The notes under the pieces were generated by a model. It was not told the origin of the DNA. It saw only the letters and a list, made by a program, of their open reading frames with translations, and did not search any database. Of a stretch of DNA of 64,000 bases, positions 53,598 through 62,364 are shown one piece after another. A program made the position numbers and the translations under genes. Source of the DNA: Candidatus Gastranaerophilales bacterium HUM_9 (lineage in GTDB: Bacteria; Cyanobacteriota; Vampirovibrionia; Gastranaerophilales; Gastranaerophilaceae); assembly GCA_002103075.1 (NCBI GenBank), contig DABG01000012.1, positions 1-64,000 of the forward strand. Direction: 5' to 3'. Every line of letters begins with the position of its first letter. The stretch's first letter is position 1.

Positions 53598-54512
53598 TTA
53601 ATTTTTTGTCATGTTCAACACGTCATAATATAAATTTTTATTATATGGAATAGTTAGTTTATGTTTTTCTGCTAATCTTAAAACTTCTGCTCCGAATAAG
53701 TCAGTTTCAGGTGTTCTATTGTTTTCTATATCTTGAAGCATTGACGTTTTTCCTTCGGGTATCATTTTATATAAATTTTCTAAAGAACTTTTTACTAAAT
53801 CAATCCCTGTTAGTCCTTCTTTTAAGGCTATTTGATTGATTTCATTAGAAATGTTTTTAATAAGTGATAAACATTCTTGACTATTCCAAATTTGCTCAAA
53901 GGTAAACCCTGTTACTGCTGAAATTTGGTTTACGCAACAGTTAAAACAAAATTTTTCCCAAAGAGCATTAATAATATTATTAGATAATTTATTGTCAATC
54001 TTTGTTTCTTCAAAAAACTTTTTAATAACTACTGTTTTTGATATGTCATTATTTTTATCACCCCAAACAACAGTGGTTACACCATCATGAAGAACATTGT
54101 TTCCATTTCTTGTAATTGTATGACATATTATATATGAATATAAAATTTGTTCCGGATTAAAGTATTTTTGTAAAATTCTTTCTGATGAAATACCGTTTAT
54201 GAAAGACATTATTAAAGTTTTTTTGTTTATGAATTTTTTCAGGTTTTTAATTGCATCACAAAGTCCAGTTGATTTTGTGGATATAATTACTAAATCTGGT
54301 TTAAATTCATCTTTAGGAGTGATAAATTCAAACTTACATGGCTTCCCATTCAATAATCTGGGTTCTTTTGAATATTTTTCTAGCCTTGATTTATCAACCA
54401 GAACTTTAAATTCAATATTGTTATTTTGGCTTATTAGGTTTGCATAAACCGTTCCAACTCCACCGAGTCCAGTCAATAAAACTTTTTTAATACAATTTTG
54501 ACAACAACTCAT
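53598..54512 (-). CDS. panE: 2-dehydropantoate 2-reductase (ketopantoate reductase)
   Basis: A 304-residue NADPH-dependent enzyme of pantothenate synthesis. The Rossmann turn is LLTGLGGVGTVYANLI, followed by VIISTKSTGLCDAI, FINGISSERIL and the C-terminal helical domain with the conserved Lys/Asn region (ALWEKFCFNCCVNQISAVTG). It ends with MLQDIENNRTPETDLFGAEVL, typical of ApbA/PanE. The N-terminus MSCCQNC is Cys-rich. It overlaps yqeK by 26 nt. Together with panD it suggests that the organism makes its own CoA precursor. Confidence 0.88.
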   Translation of the reverse strand: MSCCQNCIKKVLLTGLGGVGTVYANLISQNNNIEFKVLVDKSRLEKYSKEPRLLNGKPCKFEFITPKDEFKPDLVIISTKSTGLCDAIKNLKKFINKKTLIMSFINGISSERILQKYFNPEQILYSYIICHTITRNGNNVLHDGVTTVVWGDKNNDISKTVVIKKFFEETKIDNKLSNNIINALWEKFCFNCCVNQISAVTGFTFEQIWNSQECLSLIKNISNEINQIALKEGLTGIDLVKSSLENLYKMIPEGKTSMLQDIENNRTPETDLFGAEVLRLAEKHKLTIPYNKNLYYDVLNMTKN

Positions 54513-55071
54513 TATAAATCTCTATTGTGCTAATACATATTTTAAGGTTTCTATCAGTAAGGCTATTTATTGTGATTTTGTAGCATTCCAATAATGCTCT
54601 ATCTAGCCCGTTATCAAGAAACAGTTTTGGTCTGATTGAATCTATCATTGATTGAGGACGAGTTTTAGGTTCAATTTTATCAGCAATAAATATAATTTTT
54701 TCAAAATCAGACATTTCAAGTTTACCGATAGTGTGCCACCTGATAGAAGATAAGATTTCTTCATCATCAATATGAAAAACTTCCTTTGCAACATATGCAC
54801 CAACTGGAGCATGGTATGTTTTAGGATTTATCATTTCGCACTCATCAATTTTTAAATGAGAGTTTATTATATTTAGTAATTTATCGTTGCTGAATCCTTT
54901 TGCACAATCATGTAAAAGTCCGGCTAAATAGGCTTTGTCTTCATCAAGGTTAAACATTTTAGCAAGCTCTTTAGAGGTATCAGCTACTGCTAGAGTGTGG
55001 ATATATCTCTCTTCTGATAAATTCTCTTTTAACCAAGTCTTAAACTCTTCTAAATTATTTGTATAAATCAT
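54487..55071 (-). CDS. yqeK: HD-domain phosphohydrolase YqeK
   Basis: A 194-residue HD-superfamily protein. Metal ligands are in ERYIHTLAVADTSK (His), GLLHDCAKGF (HD), YHAPVGAYV and IRWHTIG, with the C-terminal IIFIADKIEPKTR. YqeK hydrolyses Ap4A symmetrically in Firmicutes. It follows nadD with a 17-nt overlap, the usual order. Confidence 0.93.
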   Translation of the reverse strand: MIYTNNLEEFKTWLKENLSEERYIHTLAVADTSKELAKMFNLDEDKAYLAGLLHDCAKGFSNDKLLNIINSHLKIDECEMINPKTYHAPVGAYVAKEVFHIDDEEILSSIRWHTIGKLEMSDFEKIIFIADKIEPKTRPQSMIDSIRPKLFLDNGLDRALLECYKITINSLTDRNLKICISTIEIYNELLSKLY

Positions 55072-55642
55072 TTTCTTTTATGTACTCCATAACCTGTGGA
55101 ATTTCAAGCCCTTTTATTGACTCCCCGTTTCTTAAATTTCTTCTTATTTGTGTTGATGACACGTCTTTATATTTCATAGGTGCAAACTCAAAATCATACC
55201 CTTTTTCTTTTAATTGGTTAAAATCAGATTTGTTAAATGAATTTGTTCTAGGAAAAATTATAAAATGTACAAGTTCTTTTAATTCATTCGTTTTGTACCA
55301 AGATTCAATTTTTTCAAATGCATCTGTTCCAATGATAAAATTGATTTTATTATCTATATTCATGTCGTTTTTTAGTTTAACGATTGTGTTATAAGTATAG
55401 GAATTTCCTCTGAATTTGTATTCTATATCACTTATATTAAAAAAAGGAATGTTTTTTATAGCTAGTTTAACCATATTAAATCTATGCGTTGCAAGAGTTT
55501 TATCAACGGTTTTGTGGGGAGGCATATATGCAGGAATAAATATTATTTTGTCAAAGTTATAATATTCTTTAGCAAATTTTGCCACTTCTAAATGAATTTT
55601 GTGTATTGGATTGAATGTTCCTTGGTATAAACATATAGACAT
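55055..55642 (-). CDS. nadD: Nicotinate-nucleotide adenylyltransferase
   Basis: A 195-residue nucleotidyltransferase making deamido-NAD. It has LYQGTFNPIHKIHLEVA (GxFNPxHxxH), IFIPAYMPPHK, IIGTDAFEKIESWY and the KYKDVSSTQIRRNLRNG (ISSTxIR) signature. It is first in nadD-yqeK-panE. Confidence 0.95.
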   Translation of the reverse strand: MSICLYQGTFNPIHKIHLEVAKFAKEYYNFDKIIFIPAYMPPHKTVDKTLATHRFNMVKLAIKNIPFFNISDIEYKFRGNSYTYNTIVKLKNDMNIDNKINFIIGTDAFEKIESWYKTNELKELVHFIIFPRTNSFNKSDFNQLKEKGYDFEFAPMKYKDVSSTQIRRNLRNGESIKGLEIPQVMEYIKENDLYK

Positions 55643-55805
55643 AACGTACCACCTGTAATAATTTTAGCACGAAAAAAATATTTCAATAATTACTTTTAGA
55701 TAAATCAAACGGACTAGACTAAATGATTTATTTTTTGTCGGATTTATTGAAAAAAATATTTTCTTATGATATTGTATTCAAAGTTAAGTGTGTACTATAT
55801 ATACA

Positions 55806-56378
55806 ATGGGTGAGGAAATGAAAAGTTCAACATTAAGAAGATCAAACTTGACCAGAGAAAAAATGGCTATGCTTAGTGCATTGTCAGATTATAATGCTTC
55901 GAAAGGTCGTAGTAACGGTAATATAACTGATAAACAAGCTGAACTTGATTTATTGTGGCAGAATTTTAAAGTTGCAGCAACTCCAGAAAATTCGCCAAAA
56001 TCATTCTTTACGTTTGGTTTTATTTCAGGTGTAATTGTTGCAGTAATTGCAATGACATTATTTAATTTTGTTTTTGGTTCAACCTCTTTAGGAGATATAA
56101 ATATTAATCCTGTAAAATCATCAGATAATGTTAAATTCACTTTTGTGCCTGCTGATAAGCAACAGGTTCAAGAAGAGGCTACTGTTTCACAAGATAAAGA
56201 GTACGTTGTTCAATCAGGTGATAGTTTAGAAGATATTTCAATGAGATTTTATGGTAGCTTTGATGAAGCAAAATTGAAAGCTATTCAGCAAAAGAATAAT
56301 TTACCAGATATGAATTCAATTAAGATTGGTCAAAAGTTGATTATTCCGATGATGCAAAATAGTCAACCTCAACAATAA
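55806..56378 (+). CDS. Membrane-anchored LysM-domain protein
   Basis: 190 residues from ATG 55806. A cytoplasmic basic N-terminus, one membrane span (about 70-90, FGFISGVIVAVIAMTLFNFV), a linker, and one LysM domain (about 132-180, YVVQSGDSLEDISMRFYG...IGQKLIIP) that binds peptidoglycan. It may tether the inner membrane to the wall. The start is uncertain: ATG 55806 lies 7 nt after a TACTAT -10 (possible leaderless start), and ATG 55818 has GAGG only 2-3 nt away. Confidence 0.82.
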   Translation: MGEEMKSSTLRRSNLTREKMAMLSALSDYNASKGRSNGNITDKQAELDLLWQNFKVAATPENSPKSFFTFGFISGVIVAVIAMTLFNFVFGSTSLGDININPVKSSDNVKFTFVPADKQQVQEEATVSQDKEYVVQSGDSLEDISMRFYGSFDEAKLKAIQQKNNLPDMNSIKIGQKLIIPMMQNSQPQQ

Positions 56379-56414
56379 TAGATATAATAAGTATAATGAA
56401 TTAAGGGAGAGTGT

Positions 56415-57653
56415 ATGAATTTAGAAAATATCAAAAAAGTAGATAATGAGTTATACGGATATATTGTTGATGAATATAATAGACAACAATCTAATATTGA
56501 GTTAATTGCAAGTGAAAACTTTACATCATTAGCTGTAATGGAGGCTTGCGGTTCTGTTTTAACTAATAAATACGCAGAAGGTAAACCTTATAAACGTTTT
56601 TATAACGGTTGTGAAAATATAGATAAGATTGAAGAATTAGCACAAAAAAGAGCTGAAAAACTTTTTGGAATGGACCATGCCAATGTTCAACCACATAGTG
56701 GTGCACAAGCTAATATGGCTGTGTTTATGGCAGTTCTTAAGCCAGGGGACAAGGTTTTGGGTATGGATTTATCAAACGGTGGTCACTTGAGCCACGGTTC
56801 TCCAGTTAATTTTTCAGGCTTATATTTTGATGTAAAAGGTTATGGTGTGGATGAAAACGGTAATATTGATTATGATGACGTTTTAAAAATGGCAAAACAA
56901 CACCAACCAAAATTGATAATTTGTGGTGCTAGTAATTATTCAAAAATTATTGATTTTAAAAGATTTAGAGAAATCGCAGATGAAGTTGGAGCATACTTGT
57001 TAGCAGACATTGCTCATATTGCAGGTTTGGTTGCAGCAGGTATTCACCCATCACCAGCAGGTTATGCACATTTCGTTACAACTACTACTCACAAGACTTT
57101 GAGAGGTCCAAGAGGTGGTATTACTATGTGTGATGAAGAATTTGCTCAAATAATTGATAAAGCAGTTTTTCCTGGAATGCAAGGTGGTCCTTTAGAACAC
57201 ATTATTGCAGGTAAAGCAGTAGCTTTATTAGAGGCTTCAACTGATGAATTTAAAGATTATGCAAAACGTATTGTAAAAAATTCAAAAGCATTGGCTTCTG
57301 GATTAATCAAGAATGGTTTAGATATAGTAGGTGGAATGACAGAAAATCACTTGATGACATTAGACCTTACAAAAACAGGAAAAACTGGTAAGGATATGGC
57401 AAATGTATTAGAGTTAGTAGGTATAACTGCTAACAAAAATACAGTACCTAATGACCCACAAAGTCCTTTTGTAACAAGTGGTATTCGTTTAGGAACAGCT
57501 GCTGTAACAACTCGTGGTTTTGACGAAGATGCTATGGTAGAAATCGCTGATATTATTGCAAAAGCTATTGCAAATTCAGATGATGAAAATGTTCTTAAAA
57601 AATTAAAGTTGAAATCTAAAGCTTTATGTGATAAATTCCCACTATATAAATAG
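56415..57653 (+). CDS. glyA: Serine hydroxymethyltransferase
   Basis: A 412-residue PLP enzyme that converts serine to glycine and methylene-THF. Motifs are IELIASENFTS, NKYAEGKPYKRFYNG, NVQPHSGAQAN, ADIAHIAGLVAAG, PLP Lys in TTHKTLRGPRGG and SGIRLGTAAVTTRGF. AGGGAGAG lies before the ATG and TATAAT occurs upstream. The 3' end carries the ribosome site of the following transferase. Confidence 0.98.
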   Translation: MNLENIKKVDNELYGYIVDEYNRQQSNIELIASENFTSLAVMEACGSVLTNKYAEGKPYKRFYNGCENIDKIEELAQKRAEKLFGMDHANVQPHSGAQANMAVFMAVLKPGDKVLGMDLSNGGHLSHGSPVNFSGLYFDVKGYGVDENGNIDYDDVLKMAKQHQPKLIICGASNYSKIIDFKRFREIADEVGAYLLADIAHIAGLVAAGIHPSPAGYAHFVTTTTHKTLRGPRGGITMCDEEFAQIIDKAVFPGMQGGPLEHIIAGKAVALLEASTDEFKDYAKRIVKNSKALASGLIKNGLDIVGGMTENHLMTLDLTKTGKTGKDMANVLELVGITANKNTVPNDPQSPFVTSGIRLGTAAVTTRGFDEDAMVEIADIIAKAIANSDDENVLKKLKLKSKALCDKFPLYK

Positions 57654-57669
57654 TAGAGAGGATAGAACA

Positions 57670-58746
57670 ATTTTAATAAAGTTACCAGAATCAAATATAA
57701 TAGGTGCAATTATCTCTTATATATTAGGAGTGTTTATTGTGCCATTTGTTATTGCATTTTCAAAAAAAGAAGGTTTAGTTGATTTACCAAATGAAAGAAA
57801 AATTCATAAAATCCCAGTTTCGAGGATTGGCGGGGTTGCAATTTGGTTAAGTACTATGTTGACATTCTTGTTCTTAGTATTATTGAGCTATTATCCTTAT
57901 GGTAGACTTGTTTCAGGTATTCTATTAGGTGGTTCATTAATGTTTTTATTAGGTTTAGTTGACGATATTTATAATTTGAATGCTAAATTTAAACTTTTGA
58001 TTCAAATTTTGATTGTGTCATTAGTTTATTGTTTAGGTATAAGATTTGATGCTATCTTTAATCCATTAAACCCAGCTGGTAGTGTTATTCAATTAGCACC
58101 TGGTCTATCATATCCATTAACTTTATTGTGGATTGTAGGGATTAGTAATGCTGTAAACTTTATTGATGGTGTTGATGGTTTAGCGGGTTCTGTTATTACA
58201 GTTAACGCTGTTGCTCTTGCTATAATCTCATTAGCTATGACTCCACCGAATACAATAACTGCGTTAATTGCGTGTATTTTAATGGGTTCTATGTTGGCAT
58301 TTTTAACATTCAACTTTAACCCTGCAAAAATATTTATGGGTGATTCAGGGGCATTATTCTCTGGGTTTATGTTAGCTTCGTTATCAATTACTGGTGTTAT
58401 GAAAAGTTCTACATTGTACATCTTAGTACCGTTTATTGTGCTTGCTGTACCTATTATGGATATTACTTTTTCTAGCTTAAGACGTATTTTGAAAGGTAAA
58501 TCACCATTTGTAGCAGATGCAGAACATATTCACCACAAATTGTTAAAAGCAGGATTTTCACAAAAATTTACAGTGGCTATAATGACCTTTATTTCTGTAA
58601 TTGCAGGTGGTATTGCTACATTATTAGTCAATGTAATAACAATAAAACACTATGTTTGTTATATACTTATTGTAATAGTTTTAATGTTAGTTCTTAGTTT
58701 ATTTGATGTTTTTACAAAGTCTACAAACAATTTAAACAACAAATAA
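57670..58746 (+). CDS. Undecaprenyl-phosphate sugar-1-phosphate transferase (WecA/MraY family)
   Basis: 358 residues from 57670 with about ten membrane spans. Family motifs are GLVDLPNERKIHKIPVSRIGG, FLLGLVDDIYNLNAK (catalytic Asp pair), NAVNFIDGVDGLAGS, KIFMGDSGALFSGF and the AEHIHHKLLKAG histidine motif that marks WecA-type rather than MraY. It would start synthesis of O-antigen, ECA or a wall glycopolymer. No ATG is available: GAGAGGA (57656-57662) lies 7 nt before an in-frame ATT at 57670, while the GTG at 57628 lacks a ribosome site and overlaps glyA by 26 nt. I prefer the ATT start; the GTG (372 aa) is the alternative. Confidence 0.85.
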   Translation: MLIKLPESNIIGAIISYILGVFIVPFVIAFSKKEGLVDLPNERKIHKIPVSRIGGVAIWLSTMLTFLFLVLLSYYPYGRLVSGILLGGSLMFLLGLVDDIYNLNAKFKLLIQILIVSLVYCLGIRFDAIFNPLNPAGSVIQLAPGLSYPLTLLWIVGISNAVNFIDGVDGLAGSVITVNAVALAIISLAMTPPNTITALIACILMGSMLAFLTFNFNPAKIFMGDSGALFSGFMLASLSITGVMKSSTLYILVPFIVLAVPIMDITFSSLRRILKGKSPFVADAEHIHHKLLKAGFSQKFTVAIMTFISVIAGGIATLLVNVITIKHYVCYILIVIVLMLVLSLFDVFTKSTNNLNNK

Positions 58747-58762
58747 ATTTAAGCGGAGGATT

Positions 58763-59233
58763 ATGGAAAACACATTAAATTTTTTTGGTGCTATCGCAAA
58801 TGAAAATAACAACATAGAATTCTCAGAAGAAGATTTAAGAGAGGATTTAGATACGTCAGCTTTATTGGCTAAAGCATCTGTTCCTTATTCTCATAGAAGA
58901 ATCGCAGAAAAATATGTTTTGTTAAAAAATATTTGTTCTTTTCAAATAGTTCAACCTAGAATTACTAATATAGAAAAGAATTTGTTAAATAAATATGGTT
59001 TTAGAACTCTCGAAAGTACAACAATCAGCCAAGTAAATAAAGAGATTGCTAAACTTAAAACTTGGGCAGTTTCTATGAATGATGAGTTAAGAGCTGAGTC
59101 AGAAGAGTTGTTGAAGATAAGAGTAAAAGAACTTAAGTTTATGCTTTCTAATAACTATACAAAGAAAACCAATGAAATGTATAAGGGATATGAAGCGTTA
59201 GAAACTTATTTGGTTAATATCCATAAAAAATAG
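58763..59233 (+). CDS. Helical protein of unknown function, 156 aa
   Basis: 156 residues, all predicted helical and soluble. The N-terminal part is acidic (about 16-32), followed by a basic central region with SHRRIAEKYVLLKNI and a coiled-coil-like stretch (about 85-130, QVNKEIAKLKTWAVSMNDEL). No family is recognised. GGAGG lies 4-5 nt before the ATG, and it is in operon with the transferase (16-nt gap) and ends at a terminator. Confidence 0.55.
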   Translation: MENTLNFFGAIANENNNIEFSEEDLREDLDTSALLAKASVPYSHRRIAEKYVLLKNICSFQIVQPRITNIEKNLLNKYGFRTLESTTISQVNKEIAKLKTWAVSMNDELRAESEELLKIRVKELKFMLSNNYTKKTNEMYKGYEALETYLVNIHKK

Positions 59234-59253
59234 TTATTATAAATTTTTTATAT

Positions 59254-59285
59254 AAAAAAGGAACTATGAAAATAGCTCCTTTTTT
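59254..59285. terminator. Bidirectional terminator
   Basis: AAAAAAGGAACTAT (59254-59267), GAAA, ATAGCTCCTTTTTT (59272-59285), one mismatch. It ends the plus-strand operon and probably the convergent transporter gene as well. Confidence 0.8.
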
Positions 59286-59309
59286 AATTTATATATAATC
59301 GATTACTGA

Positions 59310-60713
59310 TTATTCTTTTCTAGCTTCTTTTAATCCGTAAGTAATAAATGATGCTAAGATTAAGCACAATGCACCAATGTAGAATGAATATTCATAATGG
59401 TAATTGATTAAGCCATTAGATGATATAACGGCTTTATTAATAATCCACGCAACAAGAGTACAAACAAATACTTGAGGACCTGCAATAAATATGTTGAATA
59501 TACCCATTACAGAGCCTTCTGTACCAGGTTTGATATATTGGCTAAGCATTGCAAAAGGTAATGCACAAACGCTTGCCCAACCGATACCTGATAGAGCCAT
59601 AAAGGTTGCTACAATTATAGGATTTGTTCTGAACAATGCCATACCTATATATGCAACTGCCATTGATAACATTGATATAATGTGTACTTTTTTGTTTCCG
59701 AATTTGCTTGCAAGAGTTCCAATAGGAATTGCAATCAAGAAACAAATCAGGTTGAAAATTGCAAAACAAAGTGATGAGTAGTTTGTTGCAGCTGTTTTTG
59801 CTGACTCATAACCAGCTTGAGCAACTGTTGATAACTTCGTTAAATCAGGTACACCATATACTGTATGGATTGAAAAGTTTGTGAAAAATATCATCAAACA
59901 CATCATACCAATCCAAGTAAAGAATTGCATTGTGCAAATTTTAGCAACTTCTGGTGATAACAAGAAAAATTCTTTTAATGAATCTATAAAAGATTGTTTT
60001 TGAATATTTTCAGTTTGTTCAACTTGAGTATTCAAAGAACTTTTTTCTTTAATAGTCATACAAGTCCAAATCATTGCTAATGAAAATGCTAGAGCTGCCA
60101 TAATAAATTGCGCAGTTATAGGCATTTGATAATGAAATACCATATTTAAAACAGGAGCCGTAGCAGCAGCTACAACTGAACCTAAACCTATTGCAAGGCT
60201 TATATAAGAGTTTGCAACTGAATGTTGTTCAACTGGTACTACATCAGGAATTAAAGCTCTGTATGGACCTTGTGCAATGTTAATACACGCATCAATTACC
60301 CAAATCATGATTGCTGCAACCAATAAACCTGCCCATGCCGGCATAGTTATATGAAGACTGTTGCCGATAAAGTTAGAAATATTTGCAGAGTTTGGAAATG
60401 CCCATAATGCAAGTGCTGTGATTAAAGCACCTGTAAGAAGATAAGGTCTTCTTCTTCCAAATCTTGATTTTGTATTGTCACTAAGCACACCTATTAAAGG
60501 TTGTACAACCATTCCTGTAAATGGACCAGCTAGCCAAATTAGACCATAAATAAAAGGTGAAGCACCTAGTCCTTCTGTTACAGGAGCGGATAAGATAATT
60601 CTCATTTGCCATGCGAATTGCAACCCTAGAAACCCTAACGCAAAGTTAAGGAAGTTTACGGTTGTAAAACGTTTTAGGCTTTGTTCGTTTTTTTCTTCCA
60701 TTCTATTCTCCAT
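59310..60713 (-). CDS. MFS/GPH-type sugar:cation symporter (SLC45-like)
   Basis: 467 residues with about 12 membrane spans. It shows the loop 2-3 signature DNTKSRFGRRRPYLLTGAL and the helix 4-5 region QGPYRALIPDVVP, characteristic of sucrose/maltose (SLC45, SUC) and GPH transporters. A polar cytoplasmic loop lies near 225-240. The expected cargo is a di- or oligosaccharide taken up with H+. It follows glgC by 9 nt, so sugar uptake and glycogen synthesis may be co-expressed. The first ATG is used; ATG 60701 is equally possible. Confidence 0.88.
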   Translation of the reverse strand: MENRMEEKNEQSLKRFTTVNFLNFALGFLGLQFAWQMRIILSAPVTEGLGASPFIYGLIWLAGPFTGMVVQPLIGVLSDNTKSRFGRRRPYLLTGALITALALWAFPNSANISNFIGNSLHITMPAWAGLLVAAIMIWVIDACINIAQGPYRALIPDVVPVEQHSVANSYISLAIGLGSVVAAATAPVLNMVFHYQMPITAQFIMAALAFSLAMIWTCMTIKEKSSLNTQVEQTENIQKQSFIDSLKEFFLLSPEVAKICTMQFFTWIGMMCLMIFFTNFSIHTVYGVPDLTKLSTVAQAGYESAKTAATNYSSLCFAIFNLICFLIAIPIGTLASKFGNKKVHIISMLSMAVAYIGMALFRTNPIIVATFMALSGIGWASVCALPFAMLSQYIKPGTEGSVMGIFNIFIAGPQVFVCTLVAWIINKAVISSNGLINYHYEYSFYIGALCLILASFITYGLKEARKE

Positions 60714-60722
60714 CTCTCTCCA

Positions 60723-61961
60723 TTATTTTAATATTGCACCTTTTGGTACAACTGTAATTCCGTTTTCAGAAACATAAAAACCACGAGCAATATCTTCTTC
60801 TCTATTGAACCCAATTTTCATATAAGGTGGAATATCAACGTATTTGTCAATAATTGCACGTCTTATTTCTGCGTGACGACCAATGTTTACTTTTTCCATA
60901 AGAATAGATTCACTAACTTGAGAATAACTGTTAATTCTTGTTTCAGGAGAAAGAATACATCTAGAAAGTACACCCCCTGATACAATACAGCCTTCAGCAA
61001 TCATTGAATCTGTCGCCATACCAACCCTGTCATTTTGTTTCCATACGAACTTCGCAGGAGGACAGTTGTAGTTAAATGTTCTTAGTGGCCATTCTTTTGA
61101 ATACAAGTTTAGTTCTGGTTCTGTATCTAACAAGTCCATATTTGCTTGCCAGTAAGCATCGATTGTTCCAACATCTCTCCAGTAACCTTGTTCACGTTTT
61201 GTCATACCAGCAAACTTGTTTTCATTGAAGTTATAAACCATGACTTTTTTGCCTTGGTTAAGAAGCATTGGAATAACGTTTTTACCAAAATCGTGGTTTG
61301 AGTCTTCAATTTGAGCATCTTCTTCAACAGCGTTAAGAAGAATGTCTTTATCAAAAATGTAGTTTCCCATTGAAGCAAGACACATATCAGGTTTCCCAGG
61401 GATAGATTTTGGTCTATATTGTGGTTTTTCAACAAAGTTTGTTAGCTGCCAATTTTCGTCAACTTCCATAATGCCAAATTCTGATGCTTGTTCTATAGGA
61501 ATTTCAATTGCAGAAATAGTAAGTGCAGCTTTTGTTCTTTTGTGGAATGCTCTCATTTGAGAAACGTCCATTTTATATATATGATCACCACCAAATACAC
61601 ATACAAATTTAGGGTTTTCATCAATAATGTGTAATTTGTTTTGATAGATAGCGTCAGCAGTTCCTTGATACCAAGCATTACCAAATCTCATTTGAGCGGG
61701 AACCAAGTCAACGTATTGGTTCAAAAAAGGTGAAAGACTGTAGCCTCTTGAAATGTGCTGGTTCAGCGAATCAGACTTGTATTGAGTGATAACTTTTATT
61801 TTGTAAAAACCAGAGTTTATGAAATTATTAAGTACAAAATCAATAATTCTATATCTGCCACCAAAAGGAACAGCAGGTTTTGCTCTGTCTTTTGTAAGCG
61901 GAAATAGACGTTTACCCTCTCCGCCTGCAAGTATCATCGTTAAGGTATCGTTTGCTGACAT
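60723..61961 (-). CDS. glgC: Glucose-1-phosphate adenylyltransferase
   Basis: 412 residues, the committed enzyme of bacterial glycogen synthesis (ADP-glucose). It has the pyrophosphorylase motif ILAGGEGKRLFPLTKDRAKP, FGGRYRIIDFVLNN, GTADAIYQN, the GGDHIYKMD and VEKPQ segments, FGKNVIP and a C-terminal left-handed beta-helix. Start ATG 61961 has AAGGAG 6 nt upstream; the 14-codon longer frame is rejected. No other glycogen genes are in the window. Confidence 0.95.
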   Translation of the reverse strand: MSANDTLTMILAGGEGKRLFPLTKDRAKPAVPFGGRYRIIDFVLNNFINSGFYKIKVITQYKSDSLNQHISRGYSLSPFLNQYVDLVPAQMRFGNAWYQGTADAIYQNKLHIIDENPKFVCVFGGDHIYKMDVSQMRAFHKRTKAALTISAIEIPIEQASEFGIMEVDENWQLTNFVEKPQYRPKSIPGKPDMCLASMGNYIFDKDILLNAVEEDAQIEDSNHDFGKNVIPMLLNQGKKVMVYNFNENKFAGMTKREQGYWRDVGTIDAYWQANMDLLDTEPELNLYSKEWPLRTFNYNCPPAKFVWKQNDRVGMATDSMIAEGCIVSGGVLSRCILSPETRINSYSQVSESILMEKVNIGRHAEIRRAIIDKYVDIPPYMKIGFNREEDIARGFYVSENGITVVPKGAILK

Positions 61962-62065
61962 ATTGAACTCCTTCCTATCTAGATATAAACAATTATATAA
62001 CATTTATAAAAAATTTGCACGAAAAAATAAATAATAACCATTTCAATTAATACTCTTTTAATCGC

Positions 62066-62094
62066 TTGACAAATTATTATTCCTATGATAATAT
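62066..62094 (+). promoter_or_regulatory. Strong promoter with no coding gene downstream
   Basis: TTGACA (62066-62071), 17 nt, TAATAT (62089-62094); a TATGATAATAT cluster gives other -10 registers. It points into the 403-bp gap between glgC and metG, away from glgC, and predicts a start near 62101. Confidence 0.6.
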
Positions 62095-62100
62095 ACTTGT

Positions 62101-62153
62101 GGGGTAAATGTATGTTATATGTGTCTTGTACTTAGTACAAGACCTATTTTTTT
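62101..62153 (+). ncRNA. Candidate short RNA ending at an intrinsic terminator
   Basis: From the predicted start near 62101 a transcript of about 50 nt would end at a perfect hairpin (GTCTTGTAC, 62123-62131, loop TTA, GTACAAGAC, 62135-62143) and a T7 tract (62147-62153). No known RNA family was recognised. The alternative is a leader with a premature terminator for a longer transcript, but no coding gene follows on this strand. Confidence 0.4.
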
Positions 62154-62188
62154 GTATTATTTCCAATAATAAAATTTTATTACAAATT

Positions 62189-62225
62189 AAAAAAGAACGG
62201 CTACAAGTGGCAGACGTCCTTTTTT
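62189..62225 (-). terminator. Terminator likely serving metG
   Basis: On the minus strand AAAAAAGGACG pairs with CGTTCTTTTTT (11 bp with one G-U) around a 15-nt loop, followed by T-rich sequence. It lies about 140 nt past the metG stop. A GGGTAA/TTACCC pair (about 62238-62261) lies between them. Confidence 0.65.
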
Positions 62226-62364
62226 ATAAAACTAATCGGGTAATTGAAAACTTGGTTACCCCCTTTTAGTTCCCCTTATCTTATTAAAGTTTTCTTTTTA
62301 ATAAAAATTGATTAATTGTATTTAAGTTTGTTACAAAACATAATAATTAACCTTCGATTTAAAC

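Noticed and set aside
62108..62269. 53-codon ORF downstream of the strong promoter
   Set aside because: It runs straight through two terminator hairpins and T tracts and has an unconvincing composition; a short RNA explains the region better.
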